From positions 639,065 through 703,064 of the forward strand of contig VZRZ01005132.1 in the NCBI GenBank assembly GCA_013398175.1: DNA of 64,000 nucleotides. The letters are read 5' to 3'. The position numbers and the translations under genes are program-made. The notes beneath the pieces are model-generated. The model was not told where the DNA came from. It searched no databases and saw only the letters and a list, made by a program, of their open reading frames with translations. Shown here in pieces: positions 1-14,200 of the stretch. The stretch is from Climacteris rufus (taxonomy: Eukaryota; Chordata; Aves; Passeriformes; Climacteridae). The first letter of the stretch is position 1; each line of letters starts with the position of its first letter.

Positions 1-3000
1 AGAAGTCAGGTGGTATTAACTCTTACAAGAGTCTTGCTGTTGTGAAGATGAGGAAAGAGTGCAAGCAGAAGAGACTGGGGCTGATCTTTGTCATTGGCTT
101 GCTATGATGGATGGGTCTGAGGGACCATCAATGAGTAGAATGTAATCCATATGGGTTTTTTTAAAAATTCTGAAACGTGATTTTCTTTCTTACTTTCTTC
201 CTCTAGGAAACTTTTCATGGAAGATATTGGCTTTGTTTCAAAATGTTAAGACACATACCTAGAGGAATTTGAGGAAACAACACAGTCACTACTTTGTCCA
301 GCTGTTTTTATTCTGCATGAATTTACCATGAGTTGATTCCTGAAAGAAATAAAATCACCAAGCACATTATAGATACAGAAAAGTTGTTTTCTCCATCAGT
401 ATTTGAAATAGTGAAAAATCCCAGAAATGTGGGACTAGTGTGGCTCTAAGGCAAGCAATAAAGTGCAACAAAACAGTGAGAAATATGGTTATTTCTTTAG
501 CTGTGGTTCAGGAACTACAGAAATCCTTTGTCATCCAGAGATGTATGTTGCAAGAAATCATCTATATGTGGCTAGTATGAAAAATATTATAGAACAATAT
601 TTCACTTTAACACCACCTTTCAGATATTTGTTCTGGAGTAAGATGTTAATTATTGGATTCAGTAACAAATGCTTGTGAATCCTCCAATACAATTTCATAG
701 AAGTAAACATAATTACCTTTTTGCAGTGGTTAGCACATAAAATCAAGGAGTGTTTAACCCGACAGTTGTGGGATTTTTTCATAAATTACTCATTCATACA
801 CTACAATGTAACAGAGAAATGTTGTCAATTTCCATAAATATGCTTACAATTATCTCTTAGAAGATGAAAGTGATTTTCTGCCCACAAAAAATTAGAAAAT
901 GAGATAACACTAATAAACACAGTTTTTAAAGAGATGTACATAAAATATATCCTTAATTTGAAGTATCATCAGACTGAAAAAGAATATTGTGCTTGAGCAG
1001 AACTTGTGAAATTTGTTCATAAGAAGTTGAAAAGAGGCCTAAGCCTTCTAATTAAGGAGTTTCTTTCTTTCTTTCTGTATACAGATTAATTTATTCTGTA
1101 TAAAATACAGTGTAGCAAATGAAGTTCGAGGTAAATTGATCACTGTTCATCCAAAGGTGAAGGATGTAGGCCTGAGCCTTATTTCACTTTTAAACACCAA
1201 AAACCATCTCACTGGGCTTTGAACAGATTTACCTGATGTGCCAAAAATTCTTCCTGTCTGTAGTAATTTCTTCCCAGGATGTTTTAACTAAACAGGCACA
1301 CCATTTAATATGAACTATATAGGAAGTCAATATCTGCTTATTTATGAAATGACATGGAAGTAGCAATGGCAGTGGAAAGTTATAGGCAAACAAGCATGCA
1401 AGAGACAGAAGCTGTACCAGGATCAAATTTCCACCATTGCAGGTTGTCTCTGGAGTCTGCTGTGCAGACTCCTGGTCACTACAGTCATGGCTGTCAAAGA
1501 TCTGGATGCTACTTTCACCTGCTATTATGGATCCCAGAGCTGTGGTTCTATGCTCTGGAAAATGAGGATGACCCCTCATGGATGTCCTGTGTGATTCCTG
1601 GTACTGCACCCTGCAAGATGTTGTGATTATGTCTCTGCTGATCCACATTGGTCTAGGGTAAAACAGCTGTCATTGCAGGGGCTGTGGAAGTTGAAGAAAC
1701 CTAGTGTTAAATTCATAGTTGGATTATCTATGATGAGTGCTCTATCTGTCATTCATACATACTTTGAAATATAAGGATTAATGATGCTGTTCAAAATAGA
1801 GAAACAAACTGAGCACTATCTCCATGTTCAGTATATGAGTTTCCTCTTTCCACTACCAGTTATGTAAATGACAATGGTGAATGATAGCTGCTTGAGTTTC
1901 CCCAGATGGAAAGATTATAGCAGCTTATTTGGCCTTCTCCGTGCAGCTCTTTCTATTTTAGGCAGCAGTAGATTGAGGAGATTGCAGTTAATTTGCCTCA
2001 CCTGTTAGTCAAAATAAAGTGCTTTATCAATAGTCCATTTCTTCTTGCTTACACTGTTAAAAAGATTAGTCTGATTTTTGCCTTTGAAGAGACCATAGCC
2101 TGGAGAGGAGATTCCTATTCTAAACTGCACTTCACAATACCAATTAATGTTAACACAAGGGCTGAAATGGCTTTGGTAGGACAGCAGTGTGATTTTCTGC
2201 CTCAGAGTGTATACTCTTCTTAAAATAGCTTCTGGAATATCCATCACTCAAAAGGATGGTGATGTTTGAGAGGAAACAGCGGACATAATTTGCTGGATTT
2301 TCTTAGCTTGCCTATGAGCACAGCACATGAAAAATGCACCTTTCTTACTCTTGGGTCTCAGGAGAATACTCTGAAAAAATTAACAGTTGGTATTTCACAG
2401 TTAGGATGAACAAAAGTACTGAAATGGACAATTTCCACCTATAAAGATATGAATTATTCTCTAGCCTTAACTGATATTTTTGTAGCACTGCTACTGTATC
2501 ATCAGAGGATGTAATAATTTAAATATTTTTTTGCTTTCTTACTTTTTTTCTTTTCCTGCTGATGCTTTTGTGCAACCAGTCCCTGTCTGTTTTTTGCTGA
2601 CTACTGAAGTTCTTGGTGCAGTACCGTCCACTGAATTTCCCCCCAAAAGAAGCATCAACCAGATACAAAAGAGGAAACATTCTTCTGGGATGGAGATGAG
2701 TGCAGAAAGAAGGATGATCTTTCCTAATTCCCCAAAGGGTACACAACATTCAGTTTAAGACTTTGTCTGTCTGGTCAGTTAGAAAGTCTGCAGCCATGCA
2801 CCTTTGTTACATATCTCCATGCCATCATTTACACCAGTTCCATTTATTCAACACAAGAGTATACTGAAAAACTGAGTATAGCTACTGATCATAAATATTT
2901 TTCATTCTCTTGGGAAAAAGATGTGATACCTAAGCTAGGGAGCAATTGTCTTTCCTACAAAATGTCTTACATGTCCCTGAAGTTGTCTTTGAAGTTTCTT

Positions 3001-6000
3001 AAGTGTTTGTGGTCCTCTGTAAAGGTAAGGATTTGGCATAGAAATAATCCATTATCTAACATTCTCAAAGAAATTGTCTTCACCGGCTAAGATTTATCAG
3101 CTATCTCGACTTCTTTTCCCTTTTGTGTGATATTTGCTGCCATTCAACTCCTAAAACTAAAAAAACCCTGAAAAATCAAAGATTTACAGCTACTTTGTAC
3201 AGCTGAAAACATTTTTCTGAAGTTTTAATTAAAAAAAAATTCTAACGCTGATACACTGCTGAGTTACAGTGATCTTATTGTGCACAATCCTAAATGGAGA
3301 TGGCTGTATTCAATGGTACAAATCTTGGAAAAGAGATTTTTTTCTTCCTTATTGCAACTAAGGGGTTCAAGAGTGGAGATGTATGATGGAAAGGTCTTTT
3401 CTCATTTAGAGTCACGTTTCAAATTTAAGTTTGTAAAGTTCAAGCTTCTTCACTATCTAAAGATATTTTGATGATCTACCAAAATCAGTATGACTGATGC
3501 CACTAGTCCAGTTTCTGATGTGCTAAATGTGAGTTATTTATTTGCCATCACTGTTAGTAACTCAACAAGCCTGGCAAACTTAAAAGAGGTTTTCTTGGTC
3601 TATGGGCAAATATGAGTGTTGTTTCACTAAGATTACTTATGAGGTAATATGTATGTCTTCTGTGGAATTGTAATGGAAGTCCACAGGGCCTCTGCATCAA
3701 TCGTATTAGCACGTATAACAACAGAAAGTGAGGCAGTCATGCTTCCAGGGCATTACAGAGTGTGCTGCTGTGTTTGAGTTTTAACATGTTGGGTAAATAC
3801 CATTATTTTTACAGTATCAAAAGTCACATTGACCCTAAATCAGTCCCATGGAAGACCCAAGTATTTTGACTTGTCAACAAATGCCTGCAGTGCAACATGT
3901 AAGTAGATGCTGAGTACAGTACAAACTAATTCTGTGTAACATGGCAACAAATGCAGAGTATTTCAAGGGTGTGGGTTTTTTCTCAAGGAACGCTTAAGCT
4001 ATCTGGAAATTACTGGTTATAGGCACAAAGCAGGCTGTCTGGGAGTAGATGAAGACGGGAAAACCATCAGGGTTCAGATTACTAAGCCTCAGGAAAAATA
4101 TTCCTCTGTCAAGCATCTGAAAGTCTCGGTTTTCAGAGGTGGTTAAACTGTCTCCTGTTGAAAACCTTCTTGGCATTCAGTGTAGATGTGAAAGGTCTAC
4201 AGGTGGCTTGGACATAATACAATATCACCGTGTCATACACCTGTTGTAATATAAGCAACAGCTGTAGATATGGATTGGTATTATCAGTCTGAGCTGTTAA
4301 ATTTTGGGGACTTCCATGTGGCAAAGGAGTACCATAGGAAAAATAGGATCTAGTTAGATTTCTCAGTTTTTGTCCATCAGATAGAATACTTCATTTCTTA
4401 CACCTCTCATGCCCTCTCTAAATGGATGAATTTCTAGTCCAATACACAAAGAATGGAGGAAATTCTTTTCAAGACAAAATTACTGACGTGTAAATGGCTA
4501 ATAGGTTTCCATTTAACAATTGGTAAACAGCAGAAGCTTCGTTCCACTATCCCTTTTAAAGATTAATTTAGTCCTTGTACACATTGGAATGTCAGTCAAA
4601 TATAATGCCAAAGACAAGAAGCAAACTGCATTTTACACCAGCCTGTTGATGCTTCTGGGGTCTGAAGCACACTGTTCCAGTGTGCGATGCTCCATGTACA
4701 AACTGTGCCAGTTTTATACTGTGTGCAAACAGAACAGGAGCTCCAGCTAATACGTTTTCTCCTCTGACTCAAGAAAGCTGCAGCACAATTCTTTACGTTC
4801 AGACAAGGAGAGATGTAGTGACACTCACTTTCTGCACTGTGGAGTCATTCCTATTCTAGGCCAGTTGTGCCTGTGCCTTTCCTAAGGGTGGATAGCACTA
4901 TGTACTGTCTCACCTAAGGCATGCTTTTGGGAATCTGTCAGTCAAGCTTAGTCGTGTGACCTTACAAATCTGTCATACAGCCAGGTTCATTTTGTCATTA
5001 CAGCCTTCTAGGTTGTAATCTCATCTTTGTGTGGATCATAAAGTGGCATTGAAGTGTTAACACACAGATCAGATAAAAGAAGAGGTCATGAAGCCTGGTG
5101 GTAACTGGTGATATCATCACATCTGCTGTTTATGTCCTGAATAGTAAACTTGGAAACCGTCAGCAGGTGTGATGACGTGATGCTCAAGTAATGTCCTCTG
5201 AATAGGAATCAGAAATCTCTATCATTGAAAGACAGTGCCTAGACTTTGCTCAGACTCCAGGAATATCAGATATCCAGAGTCAAGTAGGAAGGAAGTATTG
5301 AAGGTGAGTGTTTAGGGTTAAACAATAGTTAAAAGGCCAGCTGTTTCTTTATGGTTTTCCAGAAACCAGCTTTTAATGGTCTAATTTTACTTTGAAGCCA
5401 TATTTTAAATCATCATTACCACTGGAAAAAGTAGTGTCACGCATGTGGATACACCCCCCTATTCACCAGTTTTCACCACCCAAACACAGTTGAATCCCTG
5501 CACTGAGTGGAGTGGGAAGCTGCCAATGTGAATTAGAACCAGCCAGGTAGGATGGGCTTCCAGATGGATGCTTTCTCAAGTTGTGTTCACACCTGCATAG
5601 GCTTCTGTGCTGGCATGAAGAGACTGGGAATAGGAATGAGCAACCTGTGAAACAAAAAGGTCCAGAAATGCTATTTTTTTTTTACTGTTCTGTCAGTTCA
5701 GGTCTTCACGTTGTAACAGCAGCCATGTTGTCTTTACCGCTACATGAACTTCAGTGGGAATAGTGTTAGCCTGATGACATCTTTTGTAAATACAGCCTAA
5801 CTTTTCACTTTATAGCTAATTATATGTGCCTTCATTTAGATATGGATGTTTGGAAAATACTTAAGACTGGTGTTGTAACGAAATGTTGGTTGATTTAGTA
5901 CAGCAGTTAAAACAATAATTTTCATTGATGGATGCTGAAATAGCTTTCAACATAGGTTCTAAACCTTATTAAGCATTTTGAAAACCTAAATTACTGTTAA

Positions 6001-9000
6001 GGATCAGCAATCATATTTTCTTATGTTTCGAAAACACTTTAAGAATAATTCAAAGATCTCTACTGAAACCATTTATATAGAGCGACTAATTTGCTAAATG
6101 ACACTGAAAAAAGGAAGTCACATTTAAAAAATATTTAAAAATTATTTAAAAAGGGTTAGAAGCAAAGGAAATTGTTAAAAAAAATTGGATTCCTACAAGG
6201 TGCCATCTTTAAATGCCTCAAAGCTTTGAAAATTGCATCCGTGTCCATAAAGAAGTGAACCATTTATAACCAGTATGTTGGACTCATTTACTGGGTCGTG
6301 AAATGCATATAGCTCTGGAGCAGGTACTAACGTGCCTGGTATCAAATACAGAAGATACTATATGGGATTTTGATATGGGAAATTAATGGGCTTTGCACAT
6401 TAGCTTGGAAATGTTATGTGAGTGTGTTGTTTCTTTCAGAATGAACAGAAACTATCTTCTCTCCATACAAAATAGGCAGATTCTATCTTACATTATTACT
6501 TTGGCTATATTTATGTCTGAATACCTGAGTTACAAAGCAGACCCTCAAAGAAGGCATTAATTTTGATAGCAAACATGATACCCTGTAATAATCTGTGCTT
6601 TTCAGCACTTTTTGGTCCAGTCTCATCAAGAGCTGAAGATATACAATGTATTTAAATTTGTATTGCAGTGTCTCTCAGGAAGAGGTCTTGCATAGTACCA
6701 TTGTTGCATGTATTCAAATAAAGATGTCTTGCATTCACTGAAAGCACAGAAAAGAGTTTGCTGAAAATTAGTGATGCAGTGCTATAAAATACACTAGTGC
6801 TATATCCTGAAACTAGTCTCACTTCACAGTAGTTTTCCAGGAAAACTCTACTTGCTTAAAATTCTTCTTTTCCAATGACTGTTTTCTCCTTGCAGCTGAG
6901 AAAACACTAACACAAAGCAAACATGGGATTATTCACAAGCCTTACAAATCAAATTCTAGGCAGAAATTCAGCACATATTATTATTTACTACTGATGTTAT
7001 GGTAATGTCTACAGGTGTTAACTCTGATGAGCTTCTCAAGTCATTGCGTGCTGTCCAAGTGCACAAGTAACAGGTAATCCATAGTCCTGTGCTAGATGTA
7101 GCAAAGAACAGGAAAATGTCTAGAGATAGAAAAGTGAGATGATTTTCCAGAGCTCAGAGGTCGGTCAGAATAGATTGGAAGTGTCCTGACCACAGCTGCA
7201 GTTGACTGGGACAAGAATTTAATAAATAACAACTTCATCTTAAGCATCATAAAGCCCCAAGGAATAGTTTAAAATATTTCCATTTCCCCTGGGGTAAGCC
7301 ATACTGTCATGTTTTCTTTTCAATTACTTTGAGATTAACCTTTTCCTCTGGTCTGCATGACTTGGGGCAGGATGTACATAAAAGAGTGAGGAGTTTCATG
7401 TTACAGTTAAATGGAGCATGTTTATGAGACACTTAATATTTTTTTCCAATGTATTTGCTTCACTAACTTTGTTATTAACTGCATAAGATGTAAATGAAAA
7501 GTTGAATTTGTTTACCCGAAGGAATGACATGATTTTAGACAACCAAGAATAGCTATTCAACTGTATATTCTCCAAAAACAATCAAAATGTTTTCTTTTCA
7601 TTTTTTCTCTTTTGGAAACAACAAGTATGGTTTTGATTAAATTTCCATCTTGGTTTTAGAACAAACCATCCATAATTTTTACATTTTAATAGCTATCTAT
7701 TATAATTCTGCATACAAGATATAGTGCTGTAAGAGTGAATGGTATTATGCCAGAGCATATTGTGTTTTAATTATTTTAATGGTAAGAGACTTACACTAAG
7801 CAATGGAAAATCTGAAAAATTAAAATGGCCTATAAATGCCCATTATTTTATTTTCTGTTTGGCATTTCTAAAGAATTATTGGCAGGCTTTTTGGAGGCAG
7901 TACATTGGTTTGTCTGCAGGGAATTTGGGTTTCATTTTGTTCCATAACATAAAAGAAGTAGATATAAGATGGGTGTACTTGAGAGGAAACTTGAGGAAGT
8001 CACCAGTTAGTCAAACAAAGAAGAGGCAAGCTGTCCTGTAACCCATTGCTAACTGATTATAATTCCCAGGAGCAGTTTCACAAGTCTTGTGAGTTAGAAA
8101 AACCTTGCCATATACATAATAGACTTTTACCTGTGTCAGTATGTTTGACAGCACATGATAGAAGCATACTTCAGCAGAAAAATTAAAATTATTAAAGAAT
8201 AGATAAAGAGTTCGTGAGGAATATGAGACTTTGTTTTATAAAATATTGTGAAAAAATACAATTTTCCTCCCTTTGATTTCATATCTGAAAATTTCACTGT
8301 GCTTGCTTTTTGGTATTTGAATAACACATTTGAATATTGCAAATGGTCTGTAGTACACTCGCCTACACAAAGACAATTTATTCTGAAAGTTATTGAAAGA
8401 AATATCCTGCCTGTTTTCTATTTTCTCTCTTTTCTCATTCAGTTTTTCCCTCCCAAAGGAAATGAGTCAGAGGACTCTCAATTTCTCATTCTGTCTGTCT
8501 CTTTTCCTTGTTAGTGTTCTTGCACAGATTTCATAAAGATTTTCCTTCAACTCATCTCTAAGTATCTCCATGGCTAGTGGAAGGTATCTCTTCTTGAAAT
8601 ATTTTCTGATTTTTTGTTATGCAAGTCATAAATATAAATTTCTGCATCTTGTCTTCAATTCCTTCTTGTTCAAGACCCTCAAAAGAGGATTCATCTTGGG
8701 GCAGCTTTCATCCCTTACACTTTTAAAGAATAGAAATTGATGCAGAAATGAGAAAAATCAAACAGTATCTCTCTGACTGTTCTGCTTCATTCTAGAATAA
8801 GCGTTTCACCTGGTGACTTCAGTGGTGAGTTTGCTGGAGTATGAGCATCAAGACTCCCTTACAGACTGTTTCTAAGTTCAGAAAACCATAGGAGATGTAG
8901 TGGCACTTTCTGAACAGTGTTTTGTACAAGTTAAATTTGTGAACCCCCGACAGTAGCTGAAAGGCTGGGTTTTTCATAGTTCTTGGAAAAAAATAAAGCT

Positions 9001-9480
9001 CTTCCTGGGCCTAAGATGAAAACCATTTTGTCAGAAGTATTTGAACCAAACTCAATTTTTCCTGCCTGTTTAATTTTAGCTTTCTGTGTCTTATATTTTT
9101 TATAAGAAGATTTCCTTTACTATATGATTACAGAGTACATTCTAATCTGATGGAGGTTTCTGTATGCAACTGAGAGTCATTACTGAACAACAGCAAACAG
9201 AAAATGCTGACAGTATTTAAACTGTTGGTATTCCTTTTATCAGTGTTTTTTGCCTTCTATTTGGTTTGCAGTTCTCTGTGTAATCCTGGCCAACAAGAAT
9301 ATTACCATAAGTGTGTTTCTCTTGACTTTCTGCAAACACATCGACGTACAAATTCTTGAGTTTTTTTGGTTTGCTTCTTGAAAGATCATTTATCATTTGC
9401 CAGGGAAAAATAATGCACCACTCACACATACTTCACTTACAATACACCACATACTTCACTTCTTGGAGTGAAGTTTGTTT
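1..9480. other. Intronic DNA with no recognised element
   Basis: AT-rich single-copy-looking sequence. I see only short simple tracts, such as a TTTC run near 1060-1077 and an A/T-rich patch near 6121-6180. An open frame of 139 codons on the minus strand (1229-1648) overlaps one of 90 codons on the plus strand; neither resembles a known protein. No CR1 tail, LTR end or tRNA-like fold was recognised. Confidence 0.5.
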
Positions 9481-9524
9481 TTTTTTCGTGTATAAATACT
9501 CACTGACAGTTCTTGTCTTTTGAA

Positions 9525-9720
9525 GCTTTAATGCAAATGTTAAAAGCCTCCAGGACAATATAAATTATGGCCCTTTGCAAATATAGTTTCCAGGGCAACT
9601 AAAGGGCCTGCTGTTTCATAAGCACTGTGCTCTCAAGCAGAAGCATTTGTCTGTCTGCTGGAAGATTATTTTACACTTAAGCATGTTAATTTCAAAATCA
9701 TATTCCCAGTGTGAAGAAAT
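9525..9720. promoter_or_regulatory. Possible conserved non-coding element with octamer motif
   Basis: This segment contains a perfect POU octamer ATGCAAAT (9531-9538), a second TTTGCAAAT about 44 bp on, and further AT-rich homeodomain-like words (TTAATTTC) in complex, non-repetitive sequence. That texture is common in intronic enhancers of brain-expressed genes. Function is inferred from motif content only; octamers occur by chance at this AT content. Confidence 0.2.
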
Positions 9721-10920
9721 ACCACTATCATCTTCATTCAGGTCTGGACTCTTTGAGAGTAAGGCATGGAAATACATTGTACAGCTGCACTTGTAAGTGA
9801 GGTTTAGACTGTAAATATGACTGGTGTGATATAAGAAACCTGGTAGATTTCCTTTTGTGTTGCAGCAGTATCCTTCCTTTACTGTTCAGTCAGGGGCTGA
9901 TATGCAGCTCCCTCTCAGTGCAGTGTGCTTTGCCACTCCTGTCTGTTGGGAGACCACTGCTGAATTTCAGATCAGGCTTTTATTGCCCTTCAGTTGTGAA
10001 AAGGGGGTTTCTTTGGTTAATAGAATGTATTTAGGCTTTAGCTATGATAAAATGTATACTTCGCTATTGAACTCAATGTGTATACTTTACATGTGAAAAA
10101 GGTGATTGTGGTAATGAGCTTGTTTCAGAATCTCCATATGAGCTCATATACCACTTGACTAACATCCTCCTTGAACAATTTAATTGTTTGCAATAACCAG
10201 CAGCATTTTTAACCTTTGGGCTCTGAATTCTTTGTTGTTGTTCTGCCTTTTTGTGATCACTCCATGTGATCACAGCACTACAAGCTTGGCTTTTGCATGT
10301 CCTAATTAAATATTAATACAGCACCAAAAGACAGTGTGTAAATTTCACCCTTCTTATATGGTGTAATCAAAGTAGTATATGAGCATCTAATTAATTGATT
10401 TGACTGGACTGAAATGATAGACTGAAATTTGATAGATTAGAAGTCAAAACCAAAACAAGGATGAAAGACACTATTTGAGCGATTTTCTAATTGTGCTTTG
10501 GGTAATGTACTTTCTGTATTTGCAAAGTGTTTAGTCTTGGTAAGATTTAGAGAACACGGTAAATACTGTGGTAACCTTATTATTATTTTTCTTGTACAAC
10601 TAAAGAGGTGTTTTAGGCACAGTAATTTTGGGAAATGGAAACAGATCTCATCCTCAGCTATATTTGCATAACTCTTCCTGATTTCTGCACCAAATGTGTT
10701 CATGCATATCCAAGTACTATACAAAACAATGACCTAGATTATAAGCTTGTTTTAATTACGGATACTCATTAGTACATTTTAAAGAGTTACTCCATCTTTT
10801 TACTAATTTTAAGTGAGAACTTCTGTTTATTTGTTAAGACATCTGACTCCAATTAGTTCACCCAGGTTTAGAGACTCCATTATTTTCTCTCTGTCCACTT
10901 CTTTATTTTTTTCTTTCTTG

Positions 10921-11106
10921 TTTTTCTTTCTTTCTCTTTCTTTCTCTTTCTTTCTCTTTCTTTCTCTTTCTTTCTCTTTCTTTCTCTTTCTTTCTCTTTC
11001 TTTCTCTTTCTTTCTCTTTCTTTCTCTTTCTTTCTCTTTCTTTCTCTTTCTTTCTCTTTCTTTCTCTTTCTTTCTTTCTTTCTTTCTCTTTCTCTTTCTC
11101 TTTCTC
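10921..11106 (+). repeat. Homopyrimidine tract with 10-bp tandem repeat (TTTCTCTTTC)n
   Basis: 186 consecutive bases on the + strand are only C or T. From 10931 to 11070 there are 14 exact copies of the decamer TTTCTCTTTC, flanked by less regular TTTC/TCTTTC runs. The unit is mirror-symmetric (reversed it is a rotation of itself), the arrangement needed for intramolecular triplex (H-DNA). Two open frames, one per strand (10813-11172 and 10827-11108), arise simply because the tract has no stop codons; they are not genes. Pyrimidine-rich sequence continues loosely on both sides (about 10880-11220). Confidence 0.97.
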
Positions 11107-11259
11107 ATCTTTCTTTTATATCTTTCTTCTTTTTTTTATATATTTCTTCCTCCTTACTGTTTCTTACTTTGATTCCCCCTTTCCATATTTATCTCCTCTC
11201 CTCTGCCTACTTCCCCCCCACCCCGGGGCAACACTAGCTATTGTCTTCATTTATTTTCC

Positions 11260-14200
11260 TCTCTCAGTACAAATGTTGATTTCACTCCCTTCATCCAAAC
11301 TGCTCAGATGATGAATAACACAAGACTAGCACACTGGAAAATCTGTAGAAAACTGTACAGGGCTAGAGTTTGTGACCTTCTGTAGGAATGTTTCTATGCC
11401 TGGATTTTGACTAGAAAAGCCTAAGGAAAAGTAAAGTACAGATTTCAATAACTACTCTTCTGGCTGTTTGTAGCCAGTGGATTAAAGCATTTTAATTTCT
11501 GAGGGTTGAAACAAATTCTTTGGTTCTTTTCTCGCAGAGAAGCGGTGTCCTGCTCAGGTCTTATCACCAAACCAGTCAGTAAATGCAAAAACATTTAAGC
11601 ATAAATTGTTAAATATATCTTCTCCTCACTGTAATAAGGGCCAAATATCCCTTTAGAAATAATTTAAGACAAAACAGTGACTGTATAATACATTGAATAC
11701 TACATTATTCATATATTCAATGAAACTTAAACTGCAAGGCACAGGCTAGGGCCCCTACATAATTTTGGAGACAATTAGGCACCCAAAGGCATGTGTGGGT
11801 TTGCACCCAAGTCACCTCCTGATTGACTGCTTTCACCTGGTTCATACAACTTCTCCATAATCAGGTTTTTACTAGCAGACACTTAGAAAACCTTGGATGC
11901 TCATGGAAATGGGTTCACATTGAAGCAAATGCTAAGAATAGGCAGGAAACCACTTTTTTTTTTTTTTTTATCAGAAAAGCTTAGTTTGATAAATGTCAAC
12001 TCAGGAATCACTTGCTGTTTCTCCAACTCCACATCAGGAGGGACACATAAAAGGAGTGAAGTACAAATGAATCAAGATAGAAATGGTTCAGTGCCCCATT
12101 ACACCAGATGTATAATGGGCACAGCAAAGCAAAGTCTGAGAAATTACTTTGATTGCCTTTCCACTGCGCAAGGAGGCTCAACCCTCCCTGTTCCATGCCA
12201 AAAAAAGTTGGACTTCCTACTTGCACTTGAGATGGATGACTTGTGATGCAGAAGGTGTGTTACAATAATGCTCCAGCTGTGCCAGAACCTTTCAGGACTG
12301 TGCACTGAAAATGTCTTAGCTGTTGAATTCAATTAGGCCAAAACATCCCGAAGGTACCTCATCATGCAACTCCCCATGACCTTCTCAGAATTAAGCCTTT
12401 AACGCTAGGCACCAGCTCTTGAAACTGGATAGAGCGGTTCAGAATGAACTTTATGAGCCTGAGGTCTTGATTTGCTTGCTTGCTTGCTTTGCTTGCTTTG
12501 AGGAAGCTTTGAGGAAGCTCGTGGCAGCTTCATGGGATTGAGTTCCCGCTACATGGCCATTTGGGTCACACTGCAGTCCCCACAGGCCTCTCCATGATCA
12601 CCACAGGCTGGTGATTCCCTTAATGTGCACGTGAACACCGGCTGCACACTGTGTAAGTAGTGAGTTTGTGATTGGCCTTCGTTAATTATTACACTGTAGT
12701 AAGATGTTGTGTTTCAAAGGTCAAGACAGGAAACACTGCTACCAAACAATCATACTAAAATGGTACGGGTGTTGTTGTGCAACTGTTTGCTCAGGCAGTA
12801 GCAGTAAAAACATAGTGATAGGTGTTTCATTAATATGAGACCCTGTTGAAATAGGAAAGAGAGGTTTGTTTCTGCATTCTGTAATTAAGGATTTAACTTT
12901 GTTCTCTCATCCAGGGTATACTTACCACCATAGTTCCAGTGACTTTAGCTCTGTGTTTGATCATAACTATTTAGCAAGTATCCCCAGAATACACTGAATT
13001 AGTACTGAAAATATTTTAAAATACTTTTTTTTGTGGACATATGCTCAGTAGCAAGAATAGTATATTTTGCTAAGATGAGGTCATACACAGAGGAAAGAAA
13101 GATTTTATCAGACAGAATCACACAGATAAGTGCTATCTTTGCTACCAGGAGGGATTGTGACTGGACTATCATGTGGTTGCAACTGCACAGCTTATGCCTT
13201 TGTTCTTAATCACACTGATGGGCACAAGCAACTCAGCATCAGGGCCATGGATTTCCAGCAAATTAGCCATGGACTGAAGACAGAGCATATGAGAAGCACA
13301 TGCTAAGTTTTCATGCTAAAATACCTGACACTTGTGGAGGAGTTAAGTTGGTATGAAGATGTTTTCCCTTTAGAAAAAGAGAAAAATTTATTCTTAAAAT
13401 TTTATTTGCCTCCACTTGGAAGCAGCATTACAGCCTGTATGCTACTGAAAGGAGAAGGTTTCTCAAACTATCATAGAGGAAAGACAACATGGACTGTAGA
13501 CTATTTTAAAATAAATAGAGACTGTTCCTTGGTTGTCTCACACTCAACTGCATATAGCACTACCACTCATTTAGTAACCCTTATGCAAATAAATGCCATG
13601 CAGGGAAATAAAAGGGGAAGGTCAGACAGAGCTTAATCAGACAGGAGAACCAACCCCTTCAAAAACCTTCCAGTCTCCTTTCTTCAATACCTGTTCAGCA
13701 CTTTTGTCCAGAAAACTAAATTTAATAAAAGAAATTTTAAAAATCCCCCAGCAAAAATGTGCAGGATTTTGTTGAACTGGGTGGTGTGTTGGTGAAAACC
13801 AGAAAGATAGTCCCTGCCTCTTCCCAGATATCTCTGCCTTCTCTCAGATAAATGTCTTATTCTTGTGCTTGGTAGTAAATAGTAATTATTAAGGCATTGA
13901 AGTAGAATAACAAATTATCATAGTAATCGTATCATAAATGCATCCATGTTTCCTTAAGGTACATGTATGTACATTTAGAATGGAACTGATTTCATGGAAG
14001 TAAGGAACTGTTCCATCTGTTTAGAAGTTCCTGTGTCTTCTGGAAATAATCTTTTCTTAGCTTTATTATCAGTCACTGTGACACCATGTCCTTCACTTTC
14101 CTCTGGAGGTATGCTTTTGGTAGTGAGCACTTCTGCAGAACACTGCTAATCCTGCTGGAGCATTTGCTGCATGTGTATCTCTCTGGCACTGATCTGTTCC

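Noticed and set aside
1229..1648. 139-codon minus-strand frame and an overlapping plus-strand frame
   Set aside because: No recognisable domain and no splice or promoter context; chance open frames in slightly GC-richer DNA.
10813..11172. Long open frames on both strands (119 and 93 codons) rich in Phe/Ser/Leu or Lys/Glu/Arg
   Set aside because: They are translations of the homopyrimidine tandem repeat, which cannot contain stop codons; no gene signal.
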